A DNA stretch of 64,000 nucleotides from Anarhynchus alexandrinus (GCA_008711295.1 VUYV01000328.1:156339-220338); one strand, 5' to 3'; counted from the stretch's first letter, positions 1-11,715 are shown. Made by a program: numbers and translations. Notes: generated by a model not told the origin, from the sequence alone.

Positions 1-24
1 AGAGGGTGATTACCGAGGGAGAAC

Positions 25-94
25 ATTTCTGGGGGTGGCGGTAGATTCATTGCGGTGGAATTTCTGGGGGTGGCGGTAGATTCATTTCGGTGGA
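25..94. repeat. 35-bp tandem duplication, two copies
   Basis: Two adjacent 35-bp units (25-59 and 60-94) share the core TTTCTGGGGGTGGCGGTAGA and differ at about one base. The array may extend left of the window. Confidence 0.85.
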
Positions 95-2784
95 GATAAG
101 AGAGAGTTCCATTTTCATGACAAAGGCAAGGTACTGAACATCACTTAACCCTTCCCCTCACAGGTTACGCTGCTTCGGGCATTCTCTGGGGGCAGCTCCT
201 CCAGCTCTTTTCAACCACATTCCCCGGCTCATCCATTCCCTTCCACTGGCTGCATGGGTGGAGAGTTCACCTCGCGAATCTTAGTGCCTTGATGCCCACA
301 CGGGACCTTTCTTACTGTATGTTTTAGGCAAACAAGTGTTTCTGGACTCAGCCAAAGGTGAGGCAGCAAAGTGATTTAAGCTGCGTTGTTTAGGATGTCA
401 GATAAGACAATAAAACCGTCTGGTTTGATGTTAAAACCCCGTTGATGATGCGAGGCTGTATGCTACACGGCAAAGCAAGTGAAACAGTTAATGTTTTAGA
501 ACGATTTCCCTGAGGAAACCTTCGTCTGAATTTGTTCCTGACTGTCTTTAAATGCTTCATGTGGTGCTGCTGGCTTCCACTTTTGATCTTAAATAAGTTA
601 TGAAATTTGATGAGAAGTTTCTGGAAATTCCCTGCATCTGTTTTTGACTCCGATTCACTGCAGAAGCACGTTCCAAAGGAAGAGGGCATCACGCCCCCAT
701 TGGGGGGCGCGGAAGCTGAAGCACAAAGAGATGTCATGATCGTCCCTCAGCAGACCTGAAGAAAGATGGAACTTGTGTCTTGGGCTCTGTCTTGCTCTCA
801 CAAAAATCACTTATATTGTGAAACAGCATCAAAAGCTCGATTGTGTGGCACTCGTGCTCTCGGGGAACGCTGAGGAGCCTCTTGCCACAGGAAAAGCACA
901 CGTCCCTTGCCATGTGTCTGCCCTGCAGACTGCCCGCAGGCCATCTGCCCAGACTATCAGACGTTCTGCTGCTGTGCCCGGTTTATTTGGACATGGGTCC
1001 CTGCATGCCGGCTGCATGGCTCCTGCCATGCCAGAGCCTGAATCTCAGGGTTCCTGGTTTGTACTGCCAGCAAACCTGGCCTGGGAGACAGCCCTGGAGC
1101 TCTGTTGGCTTGCAGTGATTCCATTACCCAGCTCATGTGAGCCTGGTCCATCTCTGGACAAGTCCTGTTTTTAGAGGGACAGGACTCTGCCCACACTCGG
1201 TCACTCCGGAGCGGCCGCAGGAGGAAGGGATGCTCTGCAGGGTGTTCTGGCCCCAAGGGACATCCGCATGTCTTTCAGGAGGAGTCCAGGGGTCACGGCT
1301 GATCCAGGACAGAGCACCTTTGACTCCCTACCAAGGAAGAGTGGAACCCACAGTCACCTTTGCTCAGGTGCGGCTGTCTGGCTTCTGAGGATCCTTCTCC
1401 TGGTCTCCTCCATCACCATCACCTGCATAGCTGCTCCTAGTGGTCACCACTCTGCCTGCTGGCAGCATCGCCCGCCCCGGCACCACCAAAGCTCTCAGGT
1501 AGTGCAGGTTTATCAGCCACGTCCACTGCACCGTATCACCCTCAGACCATTACACACCATTCCCTTTAAATAAAATCTCTTGATTTCTTAGCTTCGAAGC
1601 TGGAGCGAGCAGCTCTGCACTTGCCAGGACACAGCCGTGCAGGGAGCTCGGAGCAGCAGCATAAATCCCACATTCCCTGACCTCAGTTCTCAGCGAGAAT
1701 CTGAACACAAGAGACTGAGCTTGATTTTTATTTTTTTTTTTTAAATGACATCACGATTAAGAACTGTTGCTGTCCTGACAGCAATTGTGTCATCCTGCAA
1801 GAAGCAACATGTACTAATTTTAGCAAGTGCATTTTTTAGATTACACTCAGTGAGGTCAGAAATGGAAAAGTTAAAACTACTTTAACTCGGCTTTGTTGTA
1901 TGTTTTTGACAGTCACTGATATGACTGAAGACATCGTCTACATTTTTTTATGCAGAAATATGAGAAAGAGGTGTAATAATGTGTAACATCAGAACTGACA
2001 CTGGTGAGAGAGACAGAAAAAGCCAAATTACTGTCTCTCATTATACTTATATTCGTAAGATCCTGATATCGCGTGCTGCCCAAAGAGCCATGAGACAGCC
2101 AAGTCCAGCATTAAAAAGAAAGTTAAAGTTAACAACTGTCAAGGTAAGTTTAAACATCCTCTGTGCATTTTTGTGATTACAATGACATTAATTAATGAGG
2201 ATCTCGTGCTGTTTTTCCATAGGAATGTCACGTGCAGTGCACGCGGTACCTGGAGCTCACCAAAATGATGTGATCTTTTTCTCTCCCCTGTCAGATAGAT
2301 GGTCATATGCATTATTTAGTGCTGGCAGTTCGGTCTAGGCGCACAAGAGACATGGCAAAAATTGCTGGACCAATACCCCAAAAAAACTTGTAAATCTCTG
2401 CTGAGTTTGTCAAATAGTTTTGACAGGTAATTAACAATTTGCAAATTTTTCATTTCACTAATCGTAAAATTATATGCTGTACTTTTTCCTTTCAAAACAA
2501 CATTTTAGGAGCTTGAATAGACATAATAATTTAAAATGAATTAAAACCCCCTCCAAAACGAAAAGTGCTTTGTTTAAAGTCAAGTTATATGTTCATGTCA
2601 AGCTAAAATGTTCATCAGATCACCCCTAAACGCCTCTTCCTTTCTCTTCCTTAATTTTTCAGTTTGCCCAGTGCAGCAAAAAAAGAAATCAATTACTTGT
2701 ACAGCTCTATTCTAAGCACATAATTAATAATAATAATTAATTACAAGCATTTTCCACTCTGCTTCACATGTTAAAACTGAAACA

Positions 2785-2885
2785 CTTCACAAGTAGTTTA
2801 TCTTCGTGACAGCCCTGTGAACTAAGGCGAGGCGTTATCCCGTTTTACAGGCAGGGATCTTACACGCAGCGCAGTTGGCACCACA
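2785..2885 (-). mobile_element. Ancient MIR/L2-like tail relic
   Basis: The stretch contains CAGCCCTGTGA followed by TTATCCCGTTTTACAGGCAG. This resembles the widely conserved 3' core and tail shared by MIR SINEs and L2/L3-type LINEs, read on the minus strand. The match is by eye and strongly diverged, as expected for a relic older than birds. A RepeatMasker run would settle the family. Confidence 0.5.
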
Positions 2886-3506
2886 AAATATTTGCGAATT
2901 TTGGGAGGCTGGCAACTGATTTTTTTTTCCAAGGATATTAATTTTACAGCAGTTCACGCGCTTTCAACAAAGTTTGGGCCCTTGGAGTTTTCTTTGGGGA
3001 TGATTTGGAAGCCACAATGGCCAAGCTAAGAAAATTTCTCTGACTTAATTATGTTTGTTAGTTAGGCAGCCTTAGTTAAAATAGGGGTTACTGTTCTGGT
3101 CCTAAAGCAAACTGTGCTCCAGGTGGATCTGTCGTGTGATTGATACTTATCTGCTTTTATTCCTACAAACAGGGATTCTCCGTTTGACTCTTAAAAACTG
3201 CAGAAGCCCAGCTGCTTTTTATTTAGGATAATTTTGTGTGGGCTGGTTGGGAGTGCATTTAGTCATCCAACTGCCTCTCACTTCAGAGCTTTTCCTTTGC
3301 AGAGTTCTGGGCACCATGAAGCAATCCAGCTGAGAAACAGCAACTCTTCCACTGCTTCTTGTTTCTCAGGGGGTGATGTGCACCCCAGTATTGCCTGAAA
3401 GAAAGAAGACTTTCCTCCAACTCCCTCTGCCGTCCCCAACAAGAGGTCTGCTGTGAAGTTATATTGGATGCAAACAGCAGAGGTAGGTTACCCGCTTGAG
3501 GGTTTT

Positions 3507-3985
3507 CATAGAATCATACAATGGTTTGGGTTGGGAGGTACCTTGAAGACTATCCACTTCCACTCCCCTGCCCTGGGCAGGGACACCTCCCACCAGCCCA
3601 GGTTGCTCCAAGCCCCGTCAAACCTGGCCTTGAACACCTCCAGGGATGGGGCAGCCACAGCTTCTCTGGGCAACCTGTGCCAGGGGCTCACCACCCTCAC
3701 AGGAGAGAATTTCTTCCTCAGATTTCATCTACATCTCCCCTCTTCTAGTTTAAAACCACCCCCCCTTGTCCTATCGCTCCCCTCCCTGATCAGGAGTCCC
3801 TCCCCAGCTCTCCTGGAGCCCCTTTAGGCACTGGAAGGGGCTCTGAGGTCTCCCCGGAGCCTTCTCTTCTCCAGGCTGAACCCCCCCAACTCTCCCAGCC
3901 TGTCCTCCCAGCAGAGGGGCTCCAGCCCTCGCAGCATCTCCGGGGCCTCCTCTGGCCCTGCTCCAACATGTCCAGTTGCCTTCTC
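3507..3985 (-). mobile_element. CR1 LINE fragment (3' end), antisense
   Basis: It begins with the reverse complement of the CR1 3' tail (CATAGAATCATACAATGG) and continues through the usual CR1 segments: the GGGACACCTCCCACCAGCCC block, the GATGGGGCAGCCACAGC block and the CTCTTCTCCAGGCTGA block. It is a 5'-truncated copy of about 480 bp covering the end of ORF2 and the 3' UTR. No intact protein is encoded. Confidence 0.93.
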
Positions 3986-5908
3986 CACACTGCCTGGGAC
4001 CAGGTAGACCCAGGAACCATTGAGGTGAGGGTGTTACTGTGCAGAAAAGCAACACCAGAACACCAGCCACCCGGGGGAAAACAGATGGGGAGCTAGACAA
4101 ATGTATACAAGTGTTTGTCACTCCCTGTGACCAGCAACAAGCATTTGATGGCAGGGACATAAAGAACTGGTTGGAGGCTTGAATGAGACTTTGAAGGAGA
4201 TCTTGCTGGGATGCCTGAATCCTGGGGCTCGCTATGCCCTAATCACATGCAGCTGTGCCGAAAAGCCCTGCTCTAGAAAATCAGGGAGGGAGCTAAAAGC
4301 ATCGTGTTCGTAGAGGTTTGCATATGTTGGAGGGATTAAAATGCTTCTGAACCCTCCAAAGTGGAATGTGGGGAGGGGGGAAGATGATTTTTCCCTCGCG
4401 TGCCAGTCATTTGTAGGGCTGTGTCCCACTGCAGCCCTCCTGGAGAGCCTGCTCCTCAGGGAAAACGTACCCAGGAGTTGTTAATGAAATGTGTGCTCTG
4501 AGATGAGTTACATGTGAATTAACAGAGGAAGTGGGTTGAGCAGGATCGTGCCAGAGGTGAGACGCAGGAGAGCACAGTCTTCACTAGCCCAGATACCCTG
4601 GAACGTGGACCCAAACAAAATCTAACTGGCACTACAAATGCTTCCCAAAAGTGAAGATCTGTGGTTGATTTAGCACCTGGGAAAGAAACAAGAAAACTTC
4701 TCCATTTAAGCAATATCACCTGCTTTGGACACTTGAAAGTCTGTTTTTTTAAATATTTGGTGGTCAAAAGTTGCAGGTAGGTTTCTGGGAGCTTCTGCAA
4801 ATGTAGCAAAGACCCTGTGTGTGTTTTTAGGTGTCAGAAAAATTTTAACGATCGACAGAAGCAATGTGATGATCACAATATAGGAGTTAGCAAGGATTAA
4901 ACTAGACTAGACTGGAAAGGGAATCTTTTGCCTCAGCAGTTGTCACCAACTTGCTGTGCCTTTGAGAGAGAGGAAAATGTAGGTTTTTGGGCTTTCCCTG
5001 CTATTCTGCTCTGTACGATGTCCCGGTTCTGCTGTTCTCAACCAGGTGAAGTCCACGTTTATTTAAAACTGAAAATAGGTGTTGCAGGATCGGGCCCAGG
5101 AAATAGTTTTGGTATCTCGTTGAGCTCTGCGGAGTGCTGCCGACGTGTTGACAGCGCTGCATTCCTTGCAACGCTCCATTATTGGCTGCCTGTGGAAACG
5201 AGCTCTGCCTTTTCCCTGTGAGTCTCCACGAGTTGGCTGTTAATTAGGCTGAGCATCATTCTGACTTCTATAAAGCTGGTGGGGGGTTGATTAGGAAGAG
5301 CGAAAAGAACAAAGGAGGCAGGGAGGACATTTCAAAGAGAGGCGGGAGGAGAAGAGATGACGGTCCCCCTGTCAGTTTGGGGCTTGCCCTGGAATTTCTG
5401 CACCTCTGGGAACCGATCCGATAGCTGCATTTGAACCCTCCTCCGGCGGGTGTAAAGAGGTAACGGAGCTCGGAGCCAGATGGTGGGGTAATCAGGAGGC
5501 GTTCGCCTCACCAGCTGCCTTGTGCGCAGCCGTTTGGGTTCCGTTTGGTGCAGAAACTTCTCTGAACCTCTCTGACCTGAAATAGCAGCTCGATTTGGGC
5601 TTTCCGGGGAGACTTCTGGCACTGCCGTCTGTCCACGCTGGGGGACTTCCACCTCCTGGAGGAGCTGTGGGGGTGCAGTGGCACAGAGCAGAGGGAGCTC
5701 AGAGAGGAGGAGGGCCATGTGCACTTTATTATGTCTTATTTAAAGAAAAGCCATCAGTAACGATTCCTAAAGGAAGAGGCAGAGAAAGATTATTTTTGCA
5801 CGGAGCAAGAGAGTGGAATTAGACTCAGAGCTGACATTCAGACAGTCTTCCTTGGAAGAAATACTTCATGTCACCAACATGCTTTTTTTTTTTTTTTTTT
5901 TAAAAAAA

Positions 5909-6032
5909 NNNNNNNNNNNNNNNNNNNNNNNNNNNNNNNNNNNNNNNNNNNNNNNNNNNNNNNNNNNNNNNNNNNNNNNNNNNNNNNNNNNNNNNNNNNN
6001 NNNNNNNNNNNNNNNNNNNNNNNNNNNNNNNN
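5909..6032. other. Assembly gap (124 N) inside a T/A homopolymer
   Basis: The gap is bounded on the left by about 19 T then 7 A, and on the right by about 16 T then 8 A. Both flanks have the same T-run then A-run form, so the gap sits in or was caused by a homopolymer, and its true length is unknown. Confidence 0.97.
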
Positions 6033-7356
6033 TTTTTTTTTTTTTTTTAAAAAAAACCAACAAAACCCAACATGTATTTTGAGAAAATGCTTTTAACTTC
6101 AAAGATTTTTCTCCTCTGGAGCTGAGGTACCTTTTGAGCGTGAAGGTCCTGGGCTGGGTCACCTATCCTTCAAGCCATCTGTCTTTCCTTAATTGTTTCA
6201 CAGCGGTTGTGCTAAGTACAGGAAAATGATCAGCAAGAAAAGTGCCTTTTACTTGAAATTTTTTTTTTTATTCCCTCCTTTTAAAACACCATAGTTTTTT
6301 TCNTCCAAAAAAAAAAAAAGAAATGAAGAATAACTCCCCAAATTGAAACCGAATTATTTTTCCCCAACTCTTTTGATGTGAAGTCACTGTTACTAATGCC
6401 CTCCTGCCTCCTGCAGCTCCAGCCGAAATTTGGGATGAGCGCTCACCGCATCCAGCTGAACGGAAAGCGGTCCCTAATTAACTGAACCAAACGAGTCCTG
6501 GGCTGGGAAGGCATGGCTAGGTGATAATCATGTCTGCATTCAGACCTCTCTGCCTAAACCCAACCTCTCCCCCAGCCCCTCCTTGAAGTTAAAAACTTTT
6601 GGCTGAAGAATGCGGTAGGGTTGTCCTCTCGCTACTCCCACTCCTCCTGCACCCCTTTCTCCGCCGCAAGGCCCTCCCCCTGTCCAATTTGGATGAGGCT
6701 GTACCTTTTCTTCTCTCCTTCAAGAGTGAGGGTTTTATTCCCTTCTTTTCTGCCCAGATCTCCACTAAACAAAGGAGCTCTGGGCACATCACCAGTTCCA
6801 GGACGTAAAGGTATTTAAACAGTTTCAGACTAAATCCAGAGCTGCATACCTAAGAGCTGATTTCTTTCTCTTTATCTGCCTAATTGTTTGTCTGCCTAAT
6901 TGTATTTTATTGTCTTTTGCACATTTTTTTTAATTGATTGATTTAAATTGCACACTCAAAGGCATGGGTTTGAAACGTCTTTCCTGATTCCCTCCAGACT
7001 TGCAAATCAGTTTAAAATCTGATTTAGTGATTGATTCTCTCTTTGCTTTGTCAGTGTATTTCTTACAAGTGGTGTTTGATGGAATTTCTCAGAGCTGAAA
7101 ATAATTTTTAAGTTTTTTTTTATTTTTTAAAAAAAAAAAAACCAACCCTCCTCTCTTTTGATGGTGTAAATGACTTTTCCATACTCTCTTAGTAAGACGT
7201 GTGTGAACGCTCTCAGGGTACGTGCCTGTGTATCGATCATTTGTCACGCTCCCGGTTTCTCCGCGAGGAAATGGATGCATCTGGACTTTCTTCCGTTTAA
7301 ATTTCTGCACGAAGGCTGGAAGTCTCCCGAAGTGCAAAACATTATGCTTTTTACGA

Positions 7357-7402
7357 CTTCTTTTTTTCTTTTTTCCCTCTTTTTTTCTTTTTTCTTTTCC
7401 CC
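7357..7402. repeat. 46-nt polypyrimidine tract
   Basis: The stretch is uninterrupted C and T on the + strand, mostly T runs broken by C. It lies directly upstream of the CpG-rich region that probably contains the fibrillin promoter. Such tracts can adopt triplex structure, but no function is shown here. Confidence 0.9.
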
Positions 7403-7439
7403 ATCCCTGCTCCACCTCGGCACCTCTGGGAGCAGAAGA

Positions 7440-8480
7440 ACCGCTCTCTCTTTTGTCTGGCGGGCGATAACCGTAGGGCGGCCGTGGGCGGCCGTGGGCA
7501 GCCGGTTTTTTTTAGCGGAGCGGCGGAGCTCTTCGGGCTGCAGGACGGGCAGTTTCTTTGTCTCTGCCTCCGCTCCCAGCCCTGCCTTTTCCCTTCCCAC
7601 TCTTGCCTTTCTCATTCACCTCCTTTGAAATATTAGAGCCTGAAAAATGCATGCCCTCAAGAGCTGAGAGATTCCCAGCTGGGGCGCTGGGAGAAGTGCT
7701 TTTTGTTTGGTTTTTTTTTAATTATTATTTTTCTCTTTATTTTGTTGTTGGTTCAGACACATTTTCTGCCTTGTCTGGGCTGATTTTTTTTTTTTTTTTT
7801 GCCTGCTTTGGGGCTGGGCTGGAACGGGAAAGTGCTGCTGTGGGAAAGCAAGGGGGACAGTAAGGGGAGGCTCGGGGGCCCCGTCCCTCGGCGCAGGAGC
7901 GGACGCGGAGCCTCTCGCAGAAGCGGCCGATTATTTCCACTCTGGGAGGGGAGACCCGGGAGGATTCTTCCTCTTCCTCCTCCTCCTCCTCCCTGAAGGA
8001 ACAAACTTTTGGGGGTCTCGAGGTGAGAGATGCTTCCTGACCCTCCGCCATCCGGGAGGAGGAAGGAAGGTTTCCCCGTTTCCACGTGCGGGGCTGGGAG
8101 ATTTGGGGAACGGAGGGGTGATGGGGTTGGCAGGAGGGGGGAGGAAGATGAGGGAGCAGGAGGAAGGGGTACAGTCTGTGGAGCACCATCAATTTTACAG
8201 AGCCTTTTCATTGTGTGTTCTTCTCGCCTCCCCGGCCCCTCAGCCCGAGCCCAACCTCGCCGCCCTGCCTGCTCCTGGCACCCCGCAGCAGCACCCTCAG
8301 GACAAGGTCATCCCCCCCCTCACAAGATGGCACCCCAACTCGGGGGTCTCTGCTGGGCCAGGGTCCGTGCCCCCTTGCCCGGGGCTGTTTTGCTTTGCCC
8401 CCCCAGTGCCTGCAGCCTCTCAGACCCGGGATGGCTGTAAGGACTAAGATAAAGCCGCTCCACCGGCGGCCGTGGGCTCC
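7440..8480 (+). promoter_or_regulatory. FBN2: Putative CpG-rich promoter region of the fibrillin gene
   Basis: This is the main GC- and CpG-rich block upstream of the start codon, in contrast to the AT-rich flank. Two GC boxes (GGGCGG) lie at 7476-7481 and 7486-7491, exactly 10 bp apart, with a degenerate third at 7496-7501. A pyrimidine tract (CTTCCTCTTCCTCCTCCTCC type) lies at 7965-7993 and a CACGTG E-box at 8083-8088. No TATA box is placed convincingly. Fibrillin genes are known to use CpG-rich, TATA-less promoters with noncoding first exons, so this is the most likely start region. A noncoding exon ending at the donor GAGGTGAGA (exon end 8022) is plausible but inferred. The long open frames on both strands reflect base composition, not protein genes. 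Confidence 0.55.
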
Positions 8481-9657
8481 TTCTCCCCTCAGCGCCCCAC
8501 GGCATGGGCTGACCCCTCGGCTCTGCTCGCACTGGGCCCACGGGACCCCTCTGCCATGTCACCTGTCCCCAGGGGGGAAGTTGGGCTCCTGCTTTTTGCC
8601 TCAGGAAAGGGCCTTGTTCATCAGGAGGGACTTTCTCTGGGGGCTGAGGACCTGCCCTGGTGTGATTCAGGGCCAAACTCTGCATCGGGCCCCTGCCCAG
8701 CTATGGCCGCCTCATAGGCTCAGTTGCCGGACCAGCCCTGGTGAGTTGGCCATGCTGTGCTCGCCCGAAGTGTGTCCACAGCCAGAGCTGTGAGGGGTCT
8801 CCTTGCTGCCTCCATCAGCCCACTCTGTCCCCTCCACAGAGGCTTTGGAGCCTCTATCATCTCCCTCCCCATGGCCTCTCGTGCTTGGCTGCCTGTCCCA
8901 GCTCAGGAGCTCTCCTACATCCCTCCAGCATGCCCAGCCCTCCACCTTCTCCTCTGTGCCTTCGCCCTCCTTAGCTTAATGGACCACGTCTTCATACTCT
9001 AGCCCTAGCGCACTGTCCTCCATCTCTCTCCAGCCCACAATGACCCTTCTGCCTGCCTCAGCACTGGTCTACATGTCCCTCTGCTGGGTTTGCCGGCAGA
9101 CCGCTCCCCTCAGCCAGCTAGAATTACCAGGTATTGGGGAGGTTGTTTTCCAGCAACTGATCTCCATGCCATGATCTGTCTGGAGTACAATGCAGTAAAA
9201 CAGCTGTGGGATCTCAGAACGTGGTCCATAAATAGAATCAACTCTTTCTTGAAGTTCTCCTCTCGCTTCATAGCCTCGCATCTCCTGTTGCTCTTCTGAA
9301 CCAAGGCACTATGCTGAGGTCGGTATTGTAACCCACCACCATGGGCAGGCCCAGGACAGATGTGCTTTTGCCACTCTTTTCCTCCATCCAGGGAAATGGA
9401 TGCAAGGGCAGAACCATGCCTCTTGGAGATCTCTTGGTTCCCAGCTCTTGGGAACGAAAGGTTTGGCAATGCTGTGGTAGAGACACTGTGAACATGTTGG
9501 AAGAATGTACAAGGAGCCAAACTGGGTGTGACTGTCTGACCCCACTCTATTAACTCCGGGGAGGGGCTGCCTGGGATGATCAATCATTTTAAAAATGTGA
9601 AAGCCTTTAAGAACACTCGTGTCTCTCTCTTTCTCTTTCCTCTGCTTTTGCTTCTAG
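8023..9657 (+). other. Candidate 5' UTR intron / promoter-proximal region
   Basis: If a noncoding first exon ends at 8022, this would be the first intron, opening with GTGAGA and closing with a long pyrimidine run and TTCTAG at 9657. Apart from continued moderate GC content to about 8480, I see no repeat, RNA gene or coding exon in it. The donor is a guess; the acceptor is strong. Confidence 0.35.
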
Positions 9658-9790
9658 AAAGAGAACGGCAGGACGGCACCTCAGCACATAGGGGCTGCTG
9701 CCAAAACCCATCCTCCACCGAGGCAGCAGGGACCCTCCAGCTGGAAGAAGCTTTCGGGGCAGCCGGGGGAATCGAGGAATCCGTGCCATC
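9658..9790 (+). other. FBN2: 5' UTR part of the exon carrying the start codon
   Basis: The exon probably starts after a textbook acceptor: about 35 nt of C/T-rich sequence followed by CTTCTAG ending at 9657. The 133 nt before the start codon contain no ATG. An in-frame TAG at 9689-9691 closes the reading frame upstream of 9791. If transcription instead began within this segment the acceptor would be coincidental. RNA evidence would decide. Confidence 0.6.
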
Positions 9791-9960
9791 ATGGGGGTAT
9801 TATGGCTGGCCAGGTTCATGCTGGGATGTACAGCAGTTATGTATGTGGAACAAGCCCAGGGTCAATATGAAGGGGACTTGCAGACAGACAGATTTGCAGG
9901 CTACGAGGAACGACAGCCAGCTAACAGAGTGAGAAGAAGAGGCCAAGACACTTTACGAGG
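9791..9960 (+). CDS. FBN2: Fibrillin-2 coding exon 1: signal peptide and propeptide
   Basis: This exon encodes residues 1-56 plus two bases of codon 57. The start ATG at 9791 is the first in frame after an upstream stop and has a strong context, with A at -3 and G at +4. Residues 4-19 are hydrophobic (LWLARFMLGCTAVMYV) and form a signal peptide, probably cleaved near residue 24 after a VEQAQG end. A short acidic and polar stretch follows, then a furin-like site RVRR at residues 46-49 and the RGQDTLRG end that leads into the fibrillin N-terminal domain. The donor is GTACGT at 9961, phase 2. The phase and protein sequence match the exon at 26371 exactly (GG|A, then CCC AAT GTC TGC). From memory, human FBN2 has a longer, proline-rich segment here that is absent. 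Fibrillin is a secreted extracellular microfibril protein, and N-terminal furin processing is known for the family. Confidence 0.85.
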
Positions 9961-11599
9961 GTACGTTTAATGTTCTTTTCTATTTTACAAAGCAAAACTT
10001 GGGTTATTATCGTAGCACATGCTTACAGACTCGCCTTTCCTCGAGCTCGGGAAGGAGTCTGCTCTGCAGACCTACGGTAGGAGGAAAGCTCATGCCACAG
10101 GGGACAGCCAAGCGGACTCCCACGCGAGCAGAGCTGTGCGCTGAGCTCTGCGAGGGGATCACGGCACTTTAGGGCTGACCTGCCAGGACTGTGAAGAGCC
10201 ATCCACACCCTGCCTGTTTGTGGGAGGGTTGCTGGGCATTTACCTGGAGGGGTGGCTGTGGCTGGGCTTTCCATTGCTAGTAGGGATGCGCTCAACTCAG
10301 TTTTTGACCCTGGAGTCGCCCTCGGCTCTCTGCTACCTGTCAATGCTCTGGGCTGTTTGAGAGGTTATTGCCTCTGATGGCTCTTTTTACATGATGATTG
10401 TTGCTAATGGGAAGGTGTCACACTGTCCCTTGTTGTGCAGCATAGTTGTGGCTCGTGGTCTTGCCTATAGACAAACCCGTGAGAGAGCTGGACCCGTGAG
10501 CGTTTTCTACCTGAGGAGGGAGACAGGGCTCAGCTAGAAAATCCCAAAGCCAGTGCTGGAGCTCAGCTGTGTTTGCATGCTCTCAAGATGGTTCCTGGCC
10601 CCGGCGTTGATTCTGGGTTATTTTAAGTCTGCCTGGCTGTAGTTCCTGGAAAGTGTTCCTGTGTCAGTGGGCAGAATCAGAGCAGAACGTGATACACGCG
10701 CGAAGCCTGGGCTGTGCCAGAGTCCTCCGGCATTTGCTGGGGAATGCTTTTTGAATGGGATGGAGTGCTGTGCTCTCAGCCCAGACAGTCAAATGTGCTG
10801 TGTTTGGGCTGGAGCTGGAACACAGAGCCTGGCCGATGAGCTGCCAGGGGCAGGGCTGTGGGGCTGGCGGCATCTGCTCTTGGAATTCAAACGTGCGTGG
10901 CCACTCCCTCCTGCTACAGTGGATTCAGGAAAGATGGACAGCAAGTGTCCTGGGGGTTTAGTCTTCTCAAAACTAGCTACCGAAAGCAGCCATCAGCTCA
11001 CTCACAGGGTAGGGACACCCTGAGTCTCCCCCAAGATGACCCATACGTACTTTCGCCGTGCTCCTCTCCTTAAGTCCATCATCCCTCAGATAAAACATCC
11101 CAAATCTTTATGACTTTATCTTTATTGGGGGTGAAGGCCATTTCTTGAAAAGGATGGGATGACAGTCTACCAGATCCAGAGACTCTTGTTCAGCCTGCCT
11201 GCCCTGAGCTACGTGGGGCTGATTACTGTGCTCATAGTGGGGATAAAAAGGATGGGAAGGAGTTGATGTGCTCATAGATAGTCCTATCTCATGCAGCCCT
11301 GTGAAGAGAAAGGAAGGGCAGAGCAAGGAAACAATGAGTGTTTCCATTCCCCCTGGGACCCCAGAGAAGGTCACTGGTGTCCAGTGGTCTTATGGCACTC
11401 AGTGACTTGGGTGACCAGATCCTGTTTTCAAAAATGATTTACAGCTTAAATCCTTTTGACTTTTGGTGAGTCTGAAGGGTCCAAATCCCAAGTGCGTTTT
11501 AAAAATAAAGATTCCCAAGTTAGAAATTACTTCTGAAAACTCTTCTCTACTTTAAAGCCTCAGACATGGACTAACATTTAAGTAAAGTAATACCAAATT

Positions 11600-11715
11600 A
11601 TCGGTTGTGTAAGTTCTTAGAGGCCACACAGTAAGTCTGAGGCACAACCAGTATCAGGCCAGAAGTGTCTGGCTCCCAGTCCCCTGCCGGGAGCTGAGGA
11701 CCACACTGCTACCTC
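11600..11715 (-). mobile_element. Ancient MIR/L2/L3-like tail relic
   Basis: The order GGCCACACAGTAAGTC, GTGTCTGGCTCCCAGTCCCC, then GACCACACTGC resembles the conserved tail seen in old vertebrate SINEs and LINEs (the motif of the type CACACAGCAAGT followed by CTGACTCCCAGTCC). It is diverged and was identified by eye only. Confidence 0.5.

Larger units (their letters stand above)
1..7356. other. 5' flanking DNA of the fibrillin gene, no gene seen
   Basis: I see no exon that resembles a known protein on either strand. The open frames here (for example about 130 codons at 773-1174 and 5332-5724) have no recognisable domain and are not linked by convincing splice sites. The stretch contains a short tandem duplication at its left edge, a MIR-like relic near 2785-2885, a CR1 fragment at 3507-3985, an assembly gap at 5909-6032, and T/A homopolymers near 1727, 6260-6320 and 7111-7142. 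A good donor-like sequence (AAGGTAAGT) near 2143-2151 follows a 65-codon frame, but nothing supports an exon there. Confidence 0.6.

Noticed and set aside
773..1174. 133-codon + strand open frame near the left edge
   Set aside because: No domain, overlapping open frames on both strands, no splice or promoter support; best explained by GC-richer sequence.
1979..2176. 65-codon frame containing a strong donor-like AAGGTAAGT
   Set aside because: No matching acceptor or recognisable protein; a single good donor motif is common by chance.
7737..8211. Two 150-codon minus-strand frames in the CpG-rich block
   Set aside because: Pro/Ser/Glu/Arg-rich low-complexity translations from pyrimidine and GC-rich tracts; consistent with promoter DNA.
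9576..9932. 118-codon + strand frame overlapping coding exon 1
   Set aside because: It is in a different frame from the fibrillin reading frame and crosses the splice acceptor; a shadow.
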